Assembly: GCA_036381595.1 (NCBI GenBank) | Contig: DASVCN010000024.1 | Location: 131,320-195,319, forward strand | Length of the DNA stretch: 64,000 bases | DNA from: Trueperaceae bacterium | Lineage (GTDB): Bacteria > Deinococcota > Deinococci > Deinococcales > Trueperaceae | Reading direction: 5' to 3' | Part shown: one piece after another, positions 6,836 through 15,907 of the stretch | Position numbering within the stretch: the first letter of the stretch is position 1 | Layout: the number at the start of each line of letters is the position of its first letter | Notes under the pieces: generated by a model | Database searches by the model: none | Seen by the model: the letters and a program-made list of their open reading frames with translations, nothing else | Told to the model about the DNA's origin: nothing | Position numbers and translations under genes: made by a program

Positions 6836-9120
6836 GTCCTCTCCACCCGCTCACTCTCGTCATCGACCTGGGGGCGACCGGTACGCAGGCGCAGGAGAGC
6901 GAACACGGCCACCGCAACTATGCCCAGCACCGTTATCTCGCCCATCGTGTCGTAGCCCCTGAAGTCGACGAGGATCACGTTGACGGCGTTGAAGCCTCCG
7001 CCCAGAGTCTTGCTCTTCTCGAGGAAGAAGTCGGCCAGGCGCGGCGCGACCGGATCCTGGACGGCCAGAAGCAGGGCGAAGACCGTGAACGCCACGCCCG
7101 TGGCGATGACGCCGTCCAGCACCGCCAGCCTGGCGGGACGCTGATAGTAGGAGAGCCTGGGCAGGAAGTGGAACACCGACAGGAACAGGATGACCGTCAC
7201 GACCTCGATCAGCAGCTGGGTCAGGGCCAGGTCGGGCGCGCTGAGCAGAACGAACACCAGGCTCGAACCGAAACCGGTCACCCCGAGCATGATCAGCAGG
7301 ACGATCCGGTTGCGGGCCAGGAGCACGCCGGCGGCGCCCACCAGCATCATCAGGGCGACCAGTTGGACGGTGACCGGCGGCAGGGCGACCGAGTCGGGCC
7401 AGGAGGCGATCCCAGTGGCGAAACCTACCGCGAGGACCGGCAGGAGCATCAGTCGCAGGTGGGCGGCGAAGGTCGAGCCCTGGGTGGCCGCGACTATCCG
7501 GTCGGCGCCATGCACGACTCCCCTCAGCAGGCCGTAGTAGATGGTGTTGGCGTTCCAGCTGGGGGTGAGGGCCGCCTGCAGCGCGGCGAAACCGCCCCCG
7601 GCGACGGTGAGTGCGGTGCCGAAGAACCAGGTGAGGACGCTCAACGCCAGCATGACGTTCGGTCCGTGCCAGAGGGTGAGGGGCTCGGGCTGGTAGCCGA
7701 AACTGGTAGCCGCCAGGTCGGTGGCGTAGGAGAGGATGGTGTCGTTCCAGGGGAGGACGCCGAAGAGGATGACCGCCAGCACGAGCGGCGTCACCGGCAG
7801 CCAGAAAGATCCGCTGGCCTCGCCGACCGTCGGCCTTTCCGCTCTGAACGGGCCGAAGAAGACGCTCAGGAACCTGAGACTGTAGGCGAACGTCATGATG
7901 CTCCCGGCGACGGTGATGACGATGGGCAGGAACCCCTCCTGCAGCATCGCTTCGTAGAACAGTTCCTTCGAGATGAACCCCCCGAACGGCGGCAGGCCGG
8001 CCATCGACAGGGCCGCCGGTATCGCCAGCGCGGTGGTGAGCGGCAACTTGCGCCAGAGGCCCGACACCTTCCCCAGGTCGCGGTTGCCCGCCTGATGATC
8101 GATGATCCCTACGACCATGAAGAGGGCGGCCTTGAAGGCGGCATGGTTGACGAGGTGGGCGGTAGCAGCGAACTCGTGTCCGGCACCGTAGAGGGACATG
8201 AGGATGCCGAGCTGCGAGACGGTCGAGTAGGCCAGCAGCGCTTTGAGGTCGACCTGCCTGAGGGCCAGGTAGGAGCCCCAGAACATGGTGACCAGGCCCA
8301 CGTACATGGTGATGTCGGCGAAGATGGTGCCGGTGAGAAGGAAGCCGAACTTGGCTATCAGCACGACGCCGGCCTTGACCATGGTGGCGCTGTGCAGATA
8401 GGCGGAGACCGGCGTGGGCGCCTCCATGGCCGTGGGAAGCCAGAGGTGGAACGGCAGTTGGGCAGACTTGGTGAAGGCGGCGACGAGCAGCATCACCATC
8501 GCTGCCGGGAAGAGCGGGCTCGCGAGCAGGCTCTGCAGGTCGAGTTCCGAGATCGCCAGGGTTCCCCCGGCGATCCCCAGGAGCGCGGCCGCCACCAACA
8601 GCGCCAGTCCGCCCAACACGGTCACGAGCAGCGCCTTGACGGCCCCGTCCTGGGAGGCGCCGCGGCTGTCCCAGAAACCGATGAGCAGGAACGAACTGAT
8701 CGAGGTGAGCTCCCAGAACATGAACAGGGCGATCAGGTTGTCGGTGAGCACCAGGCCGAGCATGGCGCCGCCGAAGAGCAGCAGGTAGGAGTAGAAGCGT
8801 CCGTGACGCTCGTCCTCGCCCAGATACGAGGCGGCGTAGAAGAGGATGATGATCCCGATCGAAGCGACCAGCAGGGCGAACAGGAGCGAGAAGCCGTCGG
8901 CCCGGAAGGCGAGGTCGAGGCCGATGCCCGGCACCCACGACAGGGAGTAGGAGGGTGGCTCCCCGGCTCGAGCCTGCGGCACGTAGCGCAGCAGGGCCAG
9001 GGCGGGCAGGAAGGCGAGAGTGAGCCAGCGTCCCGCCCCGGCTCCGGCCCGCCTCCCCACCAGAGGCGCCACCGCGGCCGCCAGGAACGGGACTGCCACC
9101 GCCAGCAGCAGGTGGTTCAC
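6832..9120 (-). CDS. mnhA: Mrp/Mnh Na+/H+ antiporter subunit A
   Basis: The large subunit, 762 residues. Residues about 1-500 are a NuoL-like antiporter module, with the LFMFWELTSISSFLLIGFWD segment (conserved Glu) and AFTKSAQLPFHLWLPTAMEA (conserved Lys). The remainder is the MrpA-specific C-terminal part (SAPDLALTQLLIEVVTVILFL and FRGYDTMGEITVLGIVAVAV), which combines the DUF4040-like and MrpB-like helices. With MrpD it forms the ion-translocating core, exporting Na+ in exchange for H+. It lies 36 bases after the DsbA-like gene on the same strand. The seven subunits are in canonical A-to-G order. Confidence 0.96.
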   Translation of the reverse strand: MNHLLLAVAVPFLAAAVAPLVGRRAGAGAGRWLTLAFLPALALLRYVPQARAGEPPSYSLSWVPGIGLDLAFRADGFSLLFALLVASIGIIILFYAASYLGEDERHGRFYSYLLLFGGAMLGLVLTDNLIALFMFWELTSISSFLLIGFWDSRGASQDGAVKALLVTVLGGLALLVAAALLGIAGGTLAISELDLQSLLASPLFPAAMVMLLVAAFTKSAQLPFHLWLPTAMEAPTPVSAYLHSATMVKAGVVLIAKFGFLLTGTIFADITMYVGLVTMFWGSYLALRQVDLKALLAYSTVSQLGILMSLYGAGHEFAATAHLVNHAAFKAALFMVVGIIDHQAGNRDLGKVSGLWRKLPLTTALAIPAALSMAGLPPFGGFISKELFYEAMLQEGFLPIVITVAGSIMTFAYSLRFLSVFFGPFRAERPTVGEASGSFWLPVTPLVLAVILFGVLPWNDTILSYATDLAATSFGYQPEPLTLWHGPNVMLALSVLTWFFGTALTVAGGGFAALQAALTPSWNANTIYYGLLRGVVHGADRIVAATQGSTFAAHLRLMLLPVLAVGFATGIASWPDSVALPPVTVQLVALMMLVGAAGVLLARNRIVLLIMLGVTGFGSSLVFVLLSAPDLALTQLLIEVVTVILFLSVFHFLPRLSYYQRPARLAVLDGVIATGVAFTVFALLLAVQDPVAPRLADFFLEKSKTLGGGFNAVNVILVDFRGYDTMGEITVLGIVAVAVFALLRLRTGRPQVDDESERVERT

Positions 9121-9156
9121 TGCCTCGCTCCGACGCTGCCCCTGGGACAGGCGCGC

Positions 9157-10221
9157 TCACTCATCGGCGAAGGCGTCCACCAGTTCGATGAGCTCGAGGT
9201 ACTCCTGCAGATCGAGGTAGTTCTGCACCTTGTAGCCGTTCACGAAGAGGGTCGGGGTGCCTGTCAGCCCGAGCCGCGAGATGGCGAACCGGTACGCTTC
9301 GCCGATCTCCTCCCGGTAGCGCCGCTCCTCGAGGCACTCCGCGACGCCGCCGGTTTCGAGTCCTATGTCCTCCGCCAGCCGTATGAAGTAGGGGTTGGCG
9401 TCTCCGAGTGACCCCCAGGCGCGTTGCCGCTCGAAGAGGGCGTCGTGGTAGGCCCAGAAATCAGCAGGGTCGTTGGCGGCAGCGACGCACTCGGCCGCTT
9501 CGGCAGCAGGGATCGCGTTAGCGTGGATGGTGGCCAACGGGAAGTGGTGGTATTCGATGCGGACGTCCCCGCGAGCTAGCAACTGCTCCTCGAGCAGCGG
9601 CACCATCTGAGTCGCGAACCTGGCGCAGTAGGGGCACTGGAAGTCGCTGAACTCCCGGATCACGTAGCGGGCGTCGGCCGGACCCTTGCCGTGGGGCGCC
9701 GGCGGGAAGACACCGGAGGGAACCTCCTGCAGCGAGAGCCGGAAGTCGACCCGGTAGGGCGCCTCGTCACCCGTCACGTCGAGTACCAGCCCGTACTGCT
9801 CGACGCCCAGGGCGGTTTCGCCGCGGCCGGCCAGTTCCCCGAGGCTGGTAGCCAGGAACTCTGCAACCGGTCCCTCAATCGCCGATCCGTAACCGGTCGC
9901 CGCAGCCACGAGTTGCGCCATGAACGAGACGTTCTGCTCGTTAAGGACGCCCCCGCCGGCGATACCGTAGACCAGCCCACTCCTGATCTCGAACTCGAAC
10001 GCGAACCCGTCGGCGGCCGTGTACTCGGCCGCGCCCGACTCCCGTGGCTGGTATTCGGCCAGTTCGGCGAGCAGGGCAGCCGGCGGCTCTCCGATCGCCG
10101 CCTGAGCGGCTCCTGCCAGCGACAGCAGGAGCACGAGAAAGAGCGAAGCGGGGTGGTACCGCCGATGAGATCGAAGCGAACTCCGGGGCGCGGCCGCAGT
10201 CGCGTCTAGTGGATCACTCAT
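9157..10221 (-). CDS. Exported DsbA-like thiol oxidoreductase with N-terminal extra domain
   Basis: The protein has 354 residues. A hydrophobic segment at about 25-43 (ASLFLVLLLSLAGAAQAA) looks like a signal peptide or anchor. Next come about 140 residues I do not recognise (rich in EYTAADGFAFEFEI-like strands). The C-terminal 190 residues are a DsbA-type thioredoxin fold: FSDFQCPYC holds the CPYC redox pair and TGTPTLFVNG the cis-proline loop. It should form or exchange disulfides outside the membrane. The ATG overlaps the stop of the M32 carboxypeptidase gene (ATGA) and the Mrp operon follows after 36 bases. The exact substrate is unknown. Confidence 0.85.
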   Translation of the reverse strand: MSDPLDATAAAPRSSLRSHRRYHPASLFLVLLLSLAGAAQAAIGEPPAALLAELAEYQPRESGAAEYTAADGFAFEFEIRSGLVYGIAGGGVLNEQNVSFMAQLVAAATGYGSAIEGPVAEFLATSLGELAGRGETALGVEQYGLVLDVTGDEAPYRVDFRLSLQEVPSGVFPPAPHGKGPADARYVIREFSDFQCPYCARFATQMVPLLEEQLLARGDVRIEYHHFPLATIHANAIPAAEAAECVAAANDPADFWAYHDALFERQRAWGSLGDANPYFIRLAEDIGLETGGVAECLEERRYREEIGEAYRFAISRLGLTGTPTLFVNGYKVQNYLDLQEYLELIELVDAFADE

Positions 10222-11732
10222 GCCCGGCCAACCGGCTGGCGCAGGTCCTCGAACTTGTTCTGAAGGTAGGCCAGGTAGGGAGCGGCGTCGAGGCGAGTGC
10301 CGGTCACCCGTTCGAGCAGTTCGTCGGGCTCGTAGCGGCTCCCCTGACGGTGGATGTTGACCTTCAACCACTCGCGCAGCGGCACATGGTCGCCCGCTTC
10401 GATCCTGTCGAAGAGATCGGGGATACTCCTGCGGGCGGCCTCGAAGATCTGCACGCTCATCACGTTGCCGAGAGTATATGTGGGGAAGTAGCCGATCAGT
10501 CCCACCGACCAGTGGACGTCCTGGAGGCAGCCCAGGAGGTCGTCGGGTGGTTCTATCCCCAGCAGCTCCCGGTACTTGGCGTTCCACGCCTCCGGCAGAT
10601 CCGCAGTTGCCAGGTCGCCCTCCAGCATCGCCAGTTCGAGCTCGAAGCGGGCGATGACGTGGAGGTTGTAGGTCACCTCGTCGGCCTCGACTCGGATGAG
10701 GCTGGGTTTGACGCAGTTCACGGCGCGGTAGAACTCCTCGAGGCTCACCCCCTCGAGCGCCGGGAAGAGCGGCTGCAGTCTGGGGTAGGCACCGCGCCAG
10801 TACGGTAACGAGCGGGCGACCAGGTTCTCCCACAGCCGCGACTGGCTCTCGTGGATGCCCAGGCTCACGGCCTTGCCCAGTGGGCTGCGGGCCAGTTCCG
10901 GGTCAAGCCCCTGCTCGTAGAGCGCGTGCCCGGTCTCGTGGAGGGTGGCGAACAGTGCCGACGACAGGAAATCGCTGCGGAAGCGGGTCGTGACGCGTAC
11001 ATCACTGGGGTCGATGCCCTCTGCGAACGGGTGGACGCTCGGGTCGAGCCGGCCCCGTTCGAAGTCGAAGCCGAACCGCGCCGCCTCTGCCCTCACGAAC
11101 TCCTTCTGCTGCTCGATATCGAAGTGGCGGTAGAGCACGGCATCCTGCTCGTCATCCCCGGCCACTTCGCGGGCCAGTCGGACGAGTTCGGGCCGCAGCC
11201 GATCGAACAACTCGCCCACGCGCCTGGCGCTCGAGCCCGGCTCGTAGTCGTCGTGAAGCGCGTCGTACGGGTGTTCGTCGTAGCCCAGCAGTTCGGCCTG
11301 CTGACGGGCGAGCTCGAACATGCGCCTCAGGAACGGCTCGAAGATGGCGTAGTCGTTCTGGCGACGTGCCCTCAGCCAGGCCTCCTGACCCTTCGAGCGC
11401 TGCGTCGCCAGTTCCTCGACCAGATCTCCAGGCAGCTTGACCGCGCGGTCGTAGCGGCGCCGGCAGAGTCGCACCAGCGTCGCGTCGGCAGGCTCGAGGT
11501 CGGCATCTTCGAGCCTCGCGAGCCACTCGCCTACCTCACGGTCGGTCAACTTCTCGTGCATCACCGCCTCGAGGGCGGCGCTCTGGCGACCCCGCGATTC
11601 ACTGGCGGAGGCCGGCAGGTTGGTCTGCTCGTCCCAGCCCAGCAGTCCCCCCACCTGATCGAGATCACTCAGCAGGGTGAAGCGCTTCCTGAGGGAGGAT
11701 AGGTCGTCGGCTACAGCTGTCGGGTAGGGCAT
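10218..11732 (-). CDS. M32-family metallocarboxypeptidase (Taq type)
   Basis: A 504-residue cytoplasmic zinc carboxypeptidase matching the usual size of the family first described from Thermus aquaticus. The catalytic HEXXH is seen as HETGH (LFATLHETGHALYEQG, near residue 265); family segments FHPFAEGI-like SVHPFAEGIDPSDVRVTTRF and GIHESQSRLWEN are also intact. It removes C-terminal residues from peptides with broad specificity. A GAAGGAG Shine-Dalgarno sits 6 bases before the ATG. It is the first gene of what looks like one transcription unit with the DsbA-like gene and mnhA-G; a functional reason for the link is not obvious. Confidence 0.95.
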   Translation of the reverse strand: MPYPTAVADDLSSLRKRFTLLSDLDQVGGLLGWDEQTNLPASASESRGRQSAALEAVMHEKLTDREVGEWLARLEDADLEPADATLVRLCRRRYDRAVKLPGDLVEELATQRSKGQEAWLRARRQNDYAIFEPFLRRMFELARQQAELLGYDEHPYDALHDDYEPGSSARRVGELFDRLRPELVRLAREVAGDDEQDAVLYRHFDIEQQKEFVRAEAARFGFDFERGRLDPSVHPFAEGIDPSDVRVTTRFRSDFLSSALFATLHETGHALYEQGLDPELARSPLGKAVSLGIHESQSRLWENLVARSLPYWRGAYPRLQPLFPALEGVSLEEFYRAVNCVKPSLIRVEADEVTYNLHVIARFELELAMLEGDLATADLPEAWNAKYRELLGIEPPDDLLGCLQDVHWSVGLIGYFPTYTLGNVMSVQIFEAARRSIPDLFDRIEAGDHVPLREWLKVNIHRQGSRYEPDELLERVTGTRLDAAPYLAYLQNKFEDLRQPVGRA

Positions 11733-11848
11733 CGTTTCTCCTTCGCAACTCCCTCAGTCTACCCGCGGCGTGAGGTCCGGCGAAACGCCGCGACGCTCCA
11801 GCGCAGGGAAGGCGTTCACCGGCGCATTGGCGTAATCGGGGCAAATGC

Positions 11849-11854
11849 TATCGT
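11849..11854 (+). promoter_or_regulatory. -10 motif of leaderless promoter for dynamin-like gene
   Basis: TATCGT, preceded by TGC (extended -10 form TGN), ends 6 bases before the ATG at 11861. No Shine-Dalgarno is present. Confidence 0.5.
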
Positions 11855-11860
11855 CGCCGC

Positions 11861-13597
11861 ATGAACGTCGAGATGAGCCGCGAGGCACGGGATCTCGTCA
11901 ACCGCGAACGAGCGGCGATCTCGGACCTGCGAACGCTGCTTGGCCGCATCGAAGCCGCCCAGGAGGATCTGGAGGACCTGCGCAACGCCTCGGAGGATCT
12001 CGAGGGGATCTTCATGCTCGTCGTATGCGGCGAGTACAATTCGGGCAAGTCGAGTCTGTTGAACGCGCTCCTCGGTGAGCAGGTAGTGCCCGAAGGGGTC
12101 ACGCCCACCACCGACCGGATCACCATCTTGAGCCACGGGCCCGAACGGCGGGAGTCTGAGGAGTCGGGCTGGTTGGTCCGCCAGGAGTTCCCCTCTCACC
12201 TCCTCAAGGACCTCGCCCTGGTGGATACGCCTGGTACGAACGCGATCATCGCGCGGCACCAGGAGCTCACGGAGCGCTTCATCCCGAGGGCCGACCTCGT
12301 CCTCTTCGTCACCTCGGCCGACAGGCCCTTCACTCAGAGCGAACGGGCGTTCCTCGAGCTGATCAGCACCTGGGGCAAGAAGATCACGGTGGTGGTCAAC
12401 AAGATCGACATCCTCGAAAGCAGCGACGAGCGGCAGAAGGTGCTCGACTTCGTCAGGGAGCACGCCCGCGAGACGCTGCTTGTGACCCCGCAGGTATTCG
12501 GCGTCTCGGCCAGGAAGGCGTTCCGTGCCCGCAACAACGGCAAGCCCGCCGACCTGGCCGGCACCGGACTGCCCGAACTGGAGGCGTACATCGAGGCGAG
12601 CCTCTACGGCAGCGAGCGGCTGCGGCTCAAACTGCAGAGCCCGCTCGGGGTGGCCGAGCACATCGCCCGCAAGTACGCCGGGAACATGGGGGAACAGCTG
12701 GCGCTGCTCGAGGACGACAGGCGGACGCTGGAGGAGATCGACCGGCAGCGAGCTCAGTACGAGAAGGACATGCGCCGCGAGTTCACAAGCTACCTGGCCC
12801 GGATCAAGACCGTTCTGGTCGAGGTCGAAAGGCGTGGGGACGTCTTCTTCGACGACACGATCCGCTTCGGCAACGTGCTCACGGTGATGAACAGCGAGAA
12901 GGTGCGGCGGCTCTTCGAGGAGCGAGTGATCCGGGGCGCGGATGCCGAGATCGACCGGGCGGTGGGCGAAACCGTCGACTGGTTCATGCAGCGCAATCTG
13001 CAACTCTGGGAAGACATCATGTCGTTCGTCAACGACAGGCGCAAGGCAGCCGAGGAGCGGGTGATCGGCGAGGTCGGCGGACGCTTCCAGTACGACCGCG
13101 AGACTCTGCTTCACAACCTGCGCGAACGAGCCGAAGCGGTGCTCGATACCTACGACGAGAGTCAGGAGGCGGAACGACTCGCCAACAGCCTGCAGGCAGC
13201 GGTGGTCCAGTCGGGCCTCCTCTCGGTAGGCGGGCTGGGCCTCGGCGCCGCGATTGTCGCTTTCCTGTCCGGCGCGGCCCTGGACGTCACCGGCATCGCC
13301 CTTGGGCTCACCATCGCCGGCCTTGGGGTGCTGGTGCTGCCGCGGCAGCGCACCAGGGCGAAGCACAAACTGCACCGGCAGATGCAGGCGCTGCGTGACG
13401 GACTCGAAGAGAGTCTGGGCACGCAACTCGAGCGGGAGCTGCAGAAGGCGAGCGAGAAGCTGAGCGGCGCGCTGCAGCCGTACACCCGTTTCGTGCGAAG
13501 CGAGCTGGAACGTATGGACGAACTCCAGGACGACTTCCAGGAGATCGCCGAGCGTCTCGAGGCACTCAAGCGCGAGGTGGCCGTAGTGAAGGCGTAG
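11861..13597 (+). CDS. Dynamin-family large GTPase (bacterial dynamin-like protein)
   Basis: The protein has 578 residues. The GTPase domain occupies about residues 40-260: P-loop GEYNSGKSSLLN (G1), a Thr-rich switch TPTTDR (G2), VDTPGTN (G3) and VVNKID (G4). Long helical segments flank a C-terminal hydrophobic region near residues 445-490 (two hydrophobic runs around FLSGAALDVTGIALGL) that could insert into membrane, then a Leu/Glu-rich coiled coil. The architecture is that of bacterial mitofusin/BDLP-like proteins, which remodel or protect membranes. There is no second adjacent dynamin gene, unlike many paired systems. Single gene, transcribed away from the carboxypeptidase operon. Confidence 0.85.
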   Translation: MNVEMSREARDLVNRERAAISDLRTLLGRIEAAQEDLEDLRNASEDLEGIFMLVVCGEYNSGKSSLLNALLGEQVVPEGVTPTTDRITILSHGPERRESEESGWLVRQEFPSHLLKDLALVDTPGTNAIIARHQELTERFIPRADLVLFVTSADRPFTQSERAFLELISTWGKKITVVVNKIDILESSDERQKVLDFVREHARETLLVTPQVFGVSARKAFRARNNGKPADLAGTGLPELEAYIEASLYGSERLRLKLQSPLGVAEHIARKYAGNMGEQLALLEDDRRTLEEIDRQRAQYEKDMRREFTSYLARIKTVLVEVERRGDVFFDDTIRFGNVLTVMNSEKVRRLFEERVIRGADAEIDRAVGETVDWFMQRNLQLWEDIMSFVNDRRKAAEERVIGEVGGRFQYDRETLLHNLRERAEAVLDTYDESQEAERLANSLQAAVVQSGLLSVGGLGLGAAIVAFLSGAALDVTGIALGLTIAGLGVLVLPRQRTRAKHKLHRQMQALRDGLEESLGTQLERELQKASEKLSGALQPYTRFVRSELERMDELQDDFQEIAERLEALKREVAVVKA

Positions 13598-13624
13598 GCC
13601 TGAACTGGAGTGGCCGCGGGTGTC

Positions 13625-14959
13625 TCACGTTTCTCGCTCCGGACAGTGCGCCGCAACCGCCATCAGTGCGAGGTCGAGCTCGAGCTGCGCGTTCAGCAGG
13701 GCGAGTTCGGCTTGCGCCGCGTCGTTCAGCAGGGAGAGGTCAGAGGCGCTCCCTAGCGAGGCGCGCCTCGCCACCGCGAGCTCGGCTTCCCGTAACCTCA
13801 GCCGCTCGCGCGCTCCATATAGCACCATCAGGTCGCGCAAAGCATCGAGTCGAGCACTCTCGACCATCCTCGAGTAGGTGCTGGTGGCTTCGTCGGCGCT
13901 GCCCGGCGACTCGACGTTCGGCGCCGGCCAGCCGATGCTCAGCTCCTGGGAGAGGCCGCCTGGGGTGATGGCCAGGGAGAGGTCGCTGCCCACACTCTCG
14001 CCGGCAGGAAGCGCCACCTGCAGGGCCAGCCTGAGATTACCGCTCCAGCCACGCCGAGCCTCACTCGAACCGGAGTGCCTGGCGTTGCCGCTCAGGTCCA
14101 AGGTGACCTGAGTCAGGCGAACGGCGTCGTCGAGCCGCTGGGCCAGGAGAGACTCTTCCAGGAGCAGTTCGGCGCGGATCGTTTCCGAGGTCTCGAACGG
14201 TTCGCGCAGCACGCAGACCTCCGGGTCGACCGCGGGCGCCGCCGGGAGTTCGAACGAAGCCGTGGATAGTTCGTTCGGGTCTACACCCGCCTGTTCGGCC
14301 ACCGCAAGGAGCAGCAGCGAACGCTCGCGGCGGGTGCGCGCCAACGCCTGTTCGAGTTCCAGATAACCGATCCTCTGCGCATCGAGCCCGGACCCCTGAC
14401 TGCGACCGCTGGTCCCCTCGTCGTCCGACTCCCCCAGTGCCACCTCGTCGAGGCTTCTCCAGCCCGGGTGAGACTCGAGCAGCTGCTGCCGGTGGCGGGC
14501 GAGGAGCTCCTCGGCCGCTTCCAGGTGGACGACGAGCCTCAGGGTGCGTTCGAACTCCCGCACGAGGTCGGCCCGCCGCGAGCTCTGGTCGTGCCGCGCC
14601 AGTTCGAGGCGCTTGGCTGTCAACGCCCGCTGCAGTTCTGCTTCGGGGTCTAACAGACTCCAGCTCAATGAGGCCCCGAAACCTAGGTCGAGACGCTCCC
14701 CGAACTCCCAGTCCGACCTCTGCGTGAACCGGAGCCGCGCTGATCCGGCCGCTCTCATTCTCTCCAGTTCCGCTGCGATGGCCGTGACGTCGCTGCCTTC
14801 CGCCTCCCGCAGTCGCTGCTCGAACCGCTCGATCAGTCGGGCGGAGGTGATCGCCGGAACGGGCGCCGCGGTCGAGTCGGCCGCGGTCGAGTCCACCGCC
14901 GTAGACTGCGCGGCGGCCAGCGCTGAGCAGAGGAGCAGTGCCAGGCAGACGGGTTTCAC
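13625..14959 (-). CDS. Exported helical protein, possibly TolC-like outer membrane factor
   Basis: The protein has 444 residues, starting at a GTG overlapping the stop of the upstream gene (GTGA). It has a signal peptide (KPVCLALLLCSALAAAQ). The rest alternates long Leu/Ala/Glu/Arg helices with short beta segments (DLGFGASLSWSLLDPEAELQ, GNLRLALQVALPAGES), and a second similar helix pair ends the protein. That pattern suggests the repeated coiled-coil plus barrel of TolC-type efflux proteins, but I see no diagnostic motif, so this is an inference. Cys residues are few. It is the last of three consecutive genes for exported proteins. Confidence 0.55.
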   Translation of the reverse strand: MKPVCLALLLCSALAAAQSTAVDSTAADSTAAPVPAITSARLIERFEQRLREAEGSDVTAIAAELERMRAAGSARLRFTQRSDWEFGERLDLGFGASLSWSLLDPEAELQRALTAKRLELARHDQSSRRADLVREFERTLRLVVHLEAAEELLARHRQQLLESHPGWRSLDEVALGESDDEGTSGRSQGSGLDAQRIGYLELEQALARTRRERSLLLLAVAEQAGVDPNELSTASFELPAAPAVDPEVCVLREPFETSETIRAELLLEESLLAQRLDDAVRLTQVTLDLSGNARHSGSSEARRGWSGNLRLALQVALPAGESVGSDLSLAITPGGLSQELSIGWPAPNVESPGSADEATSTYSRMVESARLDALRDLMVLYGARERLRLREAELAVARRASLGSASDLSLLNDAAQAELALLNAQLELDLALMAVAAHCPERET

Positions 14960-15792
14960 GGGTAACGCCTCACCGTCACGGGGAGTCCCAGCTGCCAGAA
15001 GCCTGCCGTGGACCGGTACTCGATGACCGGCTCGAGTTCGAAGGATGTCCGGGAGCTCGAGGCAGGCAGAGATGCATCGGTCCACACGAGCACCGCCCCT
15101 TCGCCGGGCGCCAGCTCGAGGCCGAGGTCGCTCGCAGGGCGCCGTTCGAATCCCTCGACCTGCGGGTAGTCCTGCCGCGAACGCCCTGCCTCGCGCCTCA
15201 GCGCCGGTGATGTCGCTGCCTCCAGTTCCGATAGCAGTTCACCCGGGTCGCCTGTCGCGACGAGCAGGTGAGCCATTGGCAGCGGATCGGGCAGGTAGCG
15301 GACAACCTGCAGGGTGAGTGGCTGTTCACCCGTGTTGCGGACCGCCACCGCACCATGGATGCCGGCCGCGTTCGCCACGAGCGAGCGTTCGAACCGGAGC
15401 GGACCGTTCGCCCTCTCGAGCTGCAGCACGGCCGCGCGCCCGAATGCGAAACGGCGCAACTCGCCGGAGGCGAGGCCCAACTCTACTGCCGAGAACGTGA
15501 GCGTTCCGCCCGGAACCGGGCGCGCGAAGATTTCCAGACGAGGGGGGTCGGCGTGGAGAGAAACGCCATCGAGGCGCGACTCGCCTGGCAGCACCACCGA
15601 CTCAACCTCCTCCGGCGACACGCCACCGGGCAGCGGCAGCCCGATGGCGGCCGGCTGTCCTACCGTGGACCAGGCGAAGCGAACGTGGGATACGTCGCCA
15701 CTCACCTGGGTTGCCAGGGCTGGCGCGCTGACGATGAGCCCTAGCGGGAGCAAGAACCGCAACAGTTTTCCGGGTCTGACGAGTTCCATCAT
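14956..15792 (-). CDS. Exported protein of unknown function
   Basis: The protein has 278 residues with an N-terminal signal peptide (LLRFLLPLGLIVSAPALA). The mature part is predicted to be beta-rich (short alternating hydrophobic strands, many Gly/Pro/Ser turns, for example GAVAVRNTGEQPLTLQVVRYLP) and has no cysteine. This resembles immunoglobulin-like extracellular domains but no family is recognised. Its stop is translationally coupled to the TolC-like gene, so the two probably work together. The preceding gene, for the double-glycine-motif protein, is 115 bases upstream on the same strand. Confidence 0.6.
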   Translation of the reverse strand: MMELVRPGKLLRFLLPLGLIVSAPALATQVSGDVSHVRFAWSTVGQPAAIGLPLPGGVSPEEVESVVLPGESRLDGVSLHADPPRLEIFARPVPGGTLTFSAVELGLASGELRRFAFGRAAVLQLERANGPLRFERSLVANAAGIHGAVAVRNTGEQPLTLQVVRYLPDPLPMAHLLVATGDPGELLSELEAATSPALRREAGRSRQDYPQVEGFERRPASDLGLELAPGEGAVLVWTDASLPASSSRTSFELEPVIEYRSTAGFWQLGLPVTVRRYP

Positions 15793-15907
15793 CTGCCTTC
15801 CTGGGCGAGTAGCGTGCCGGTTCGAGGCTCGAACGGCTCAGCGTGACTCTGGCCGGGTCACGGCGCGGTTGCGGGCGACGGACCGGGTGGTCCGCCGCCC
15901 GCCGGGT

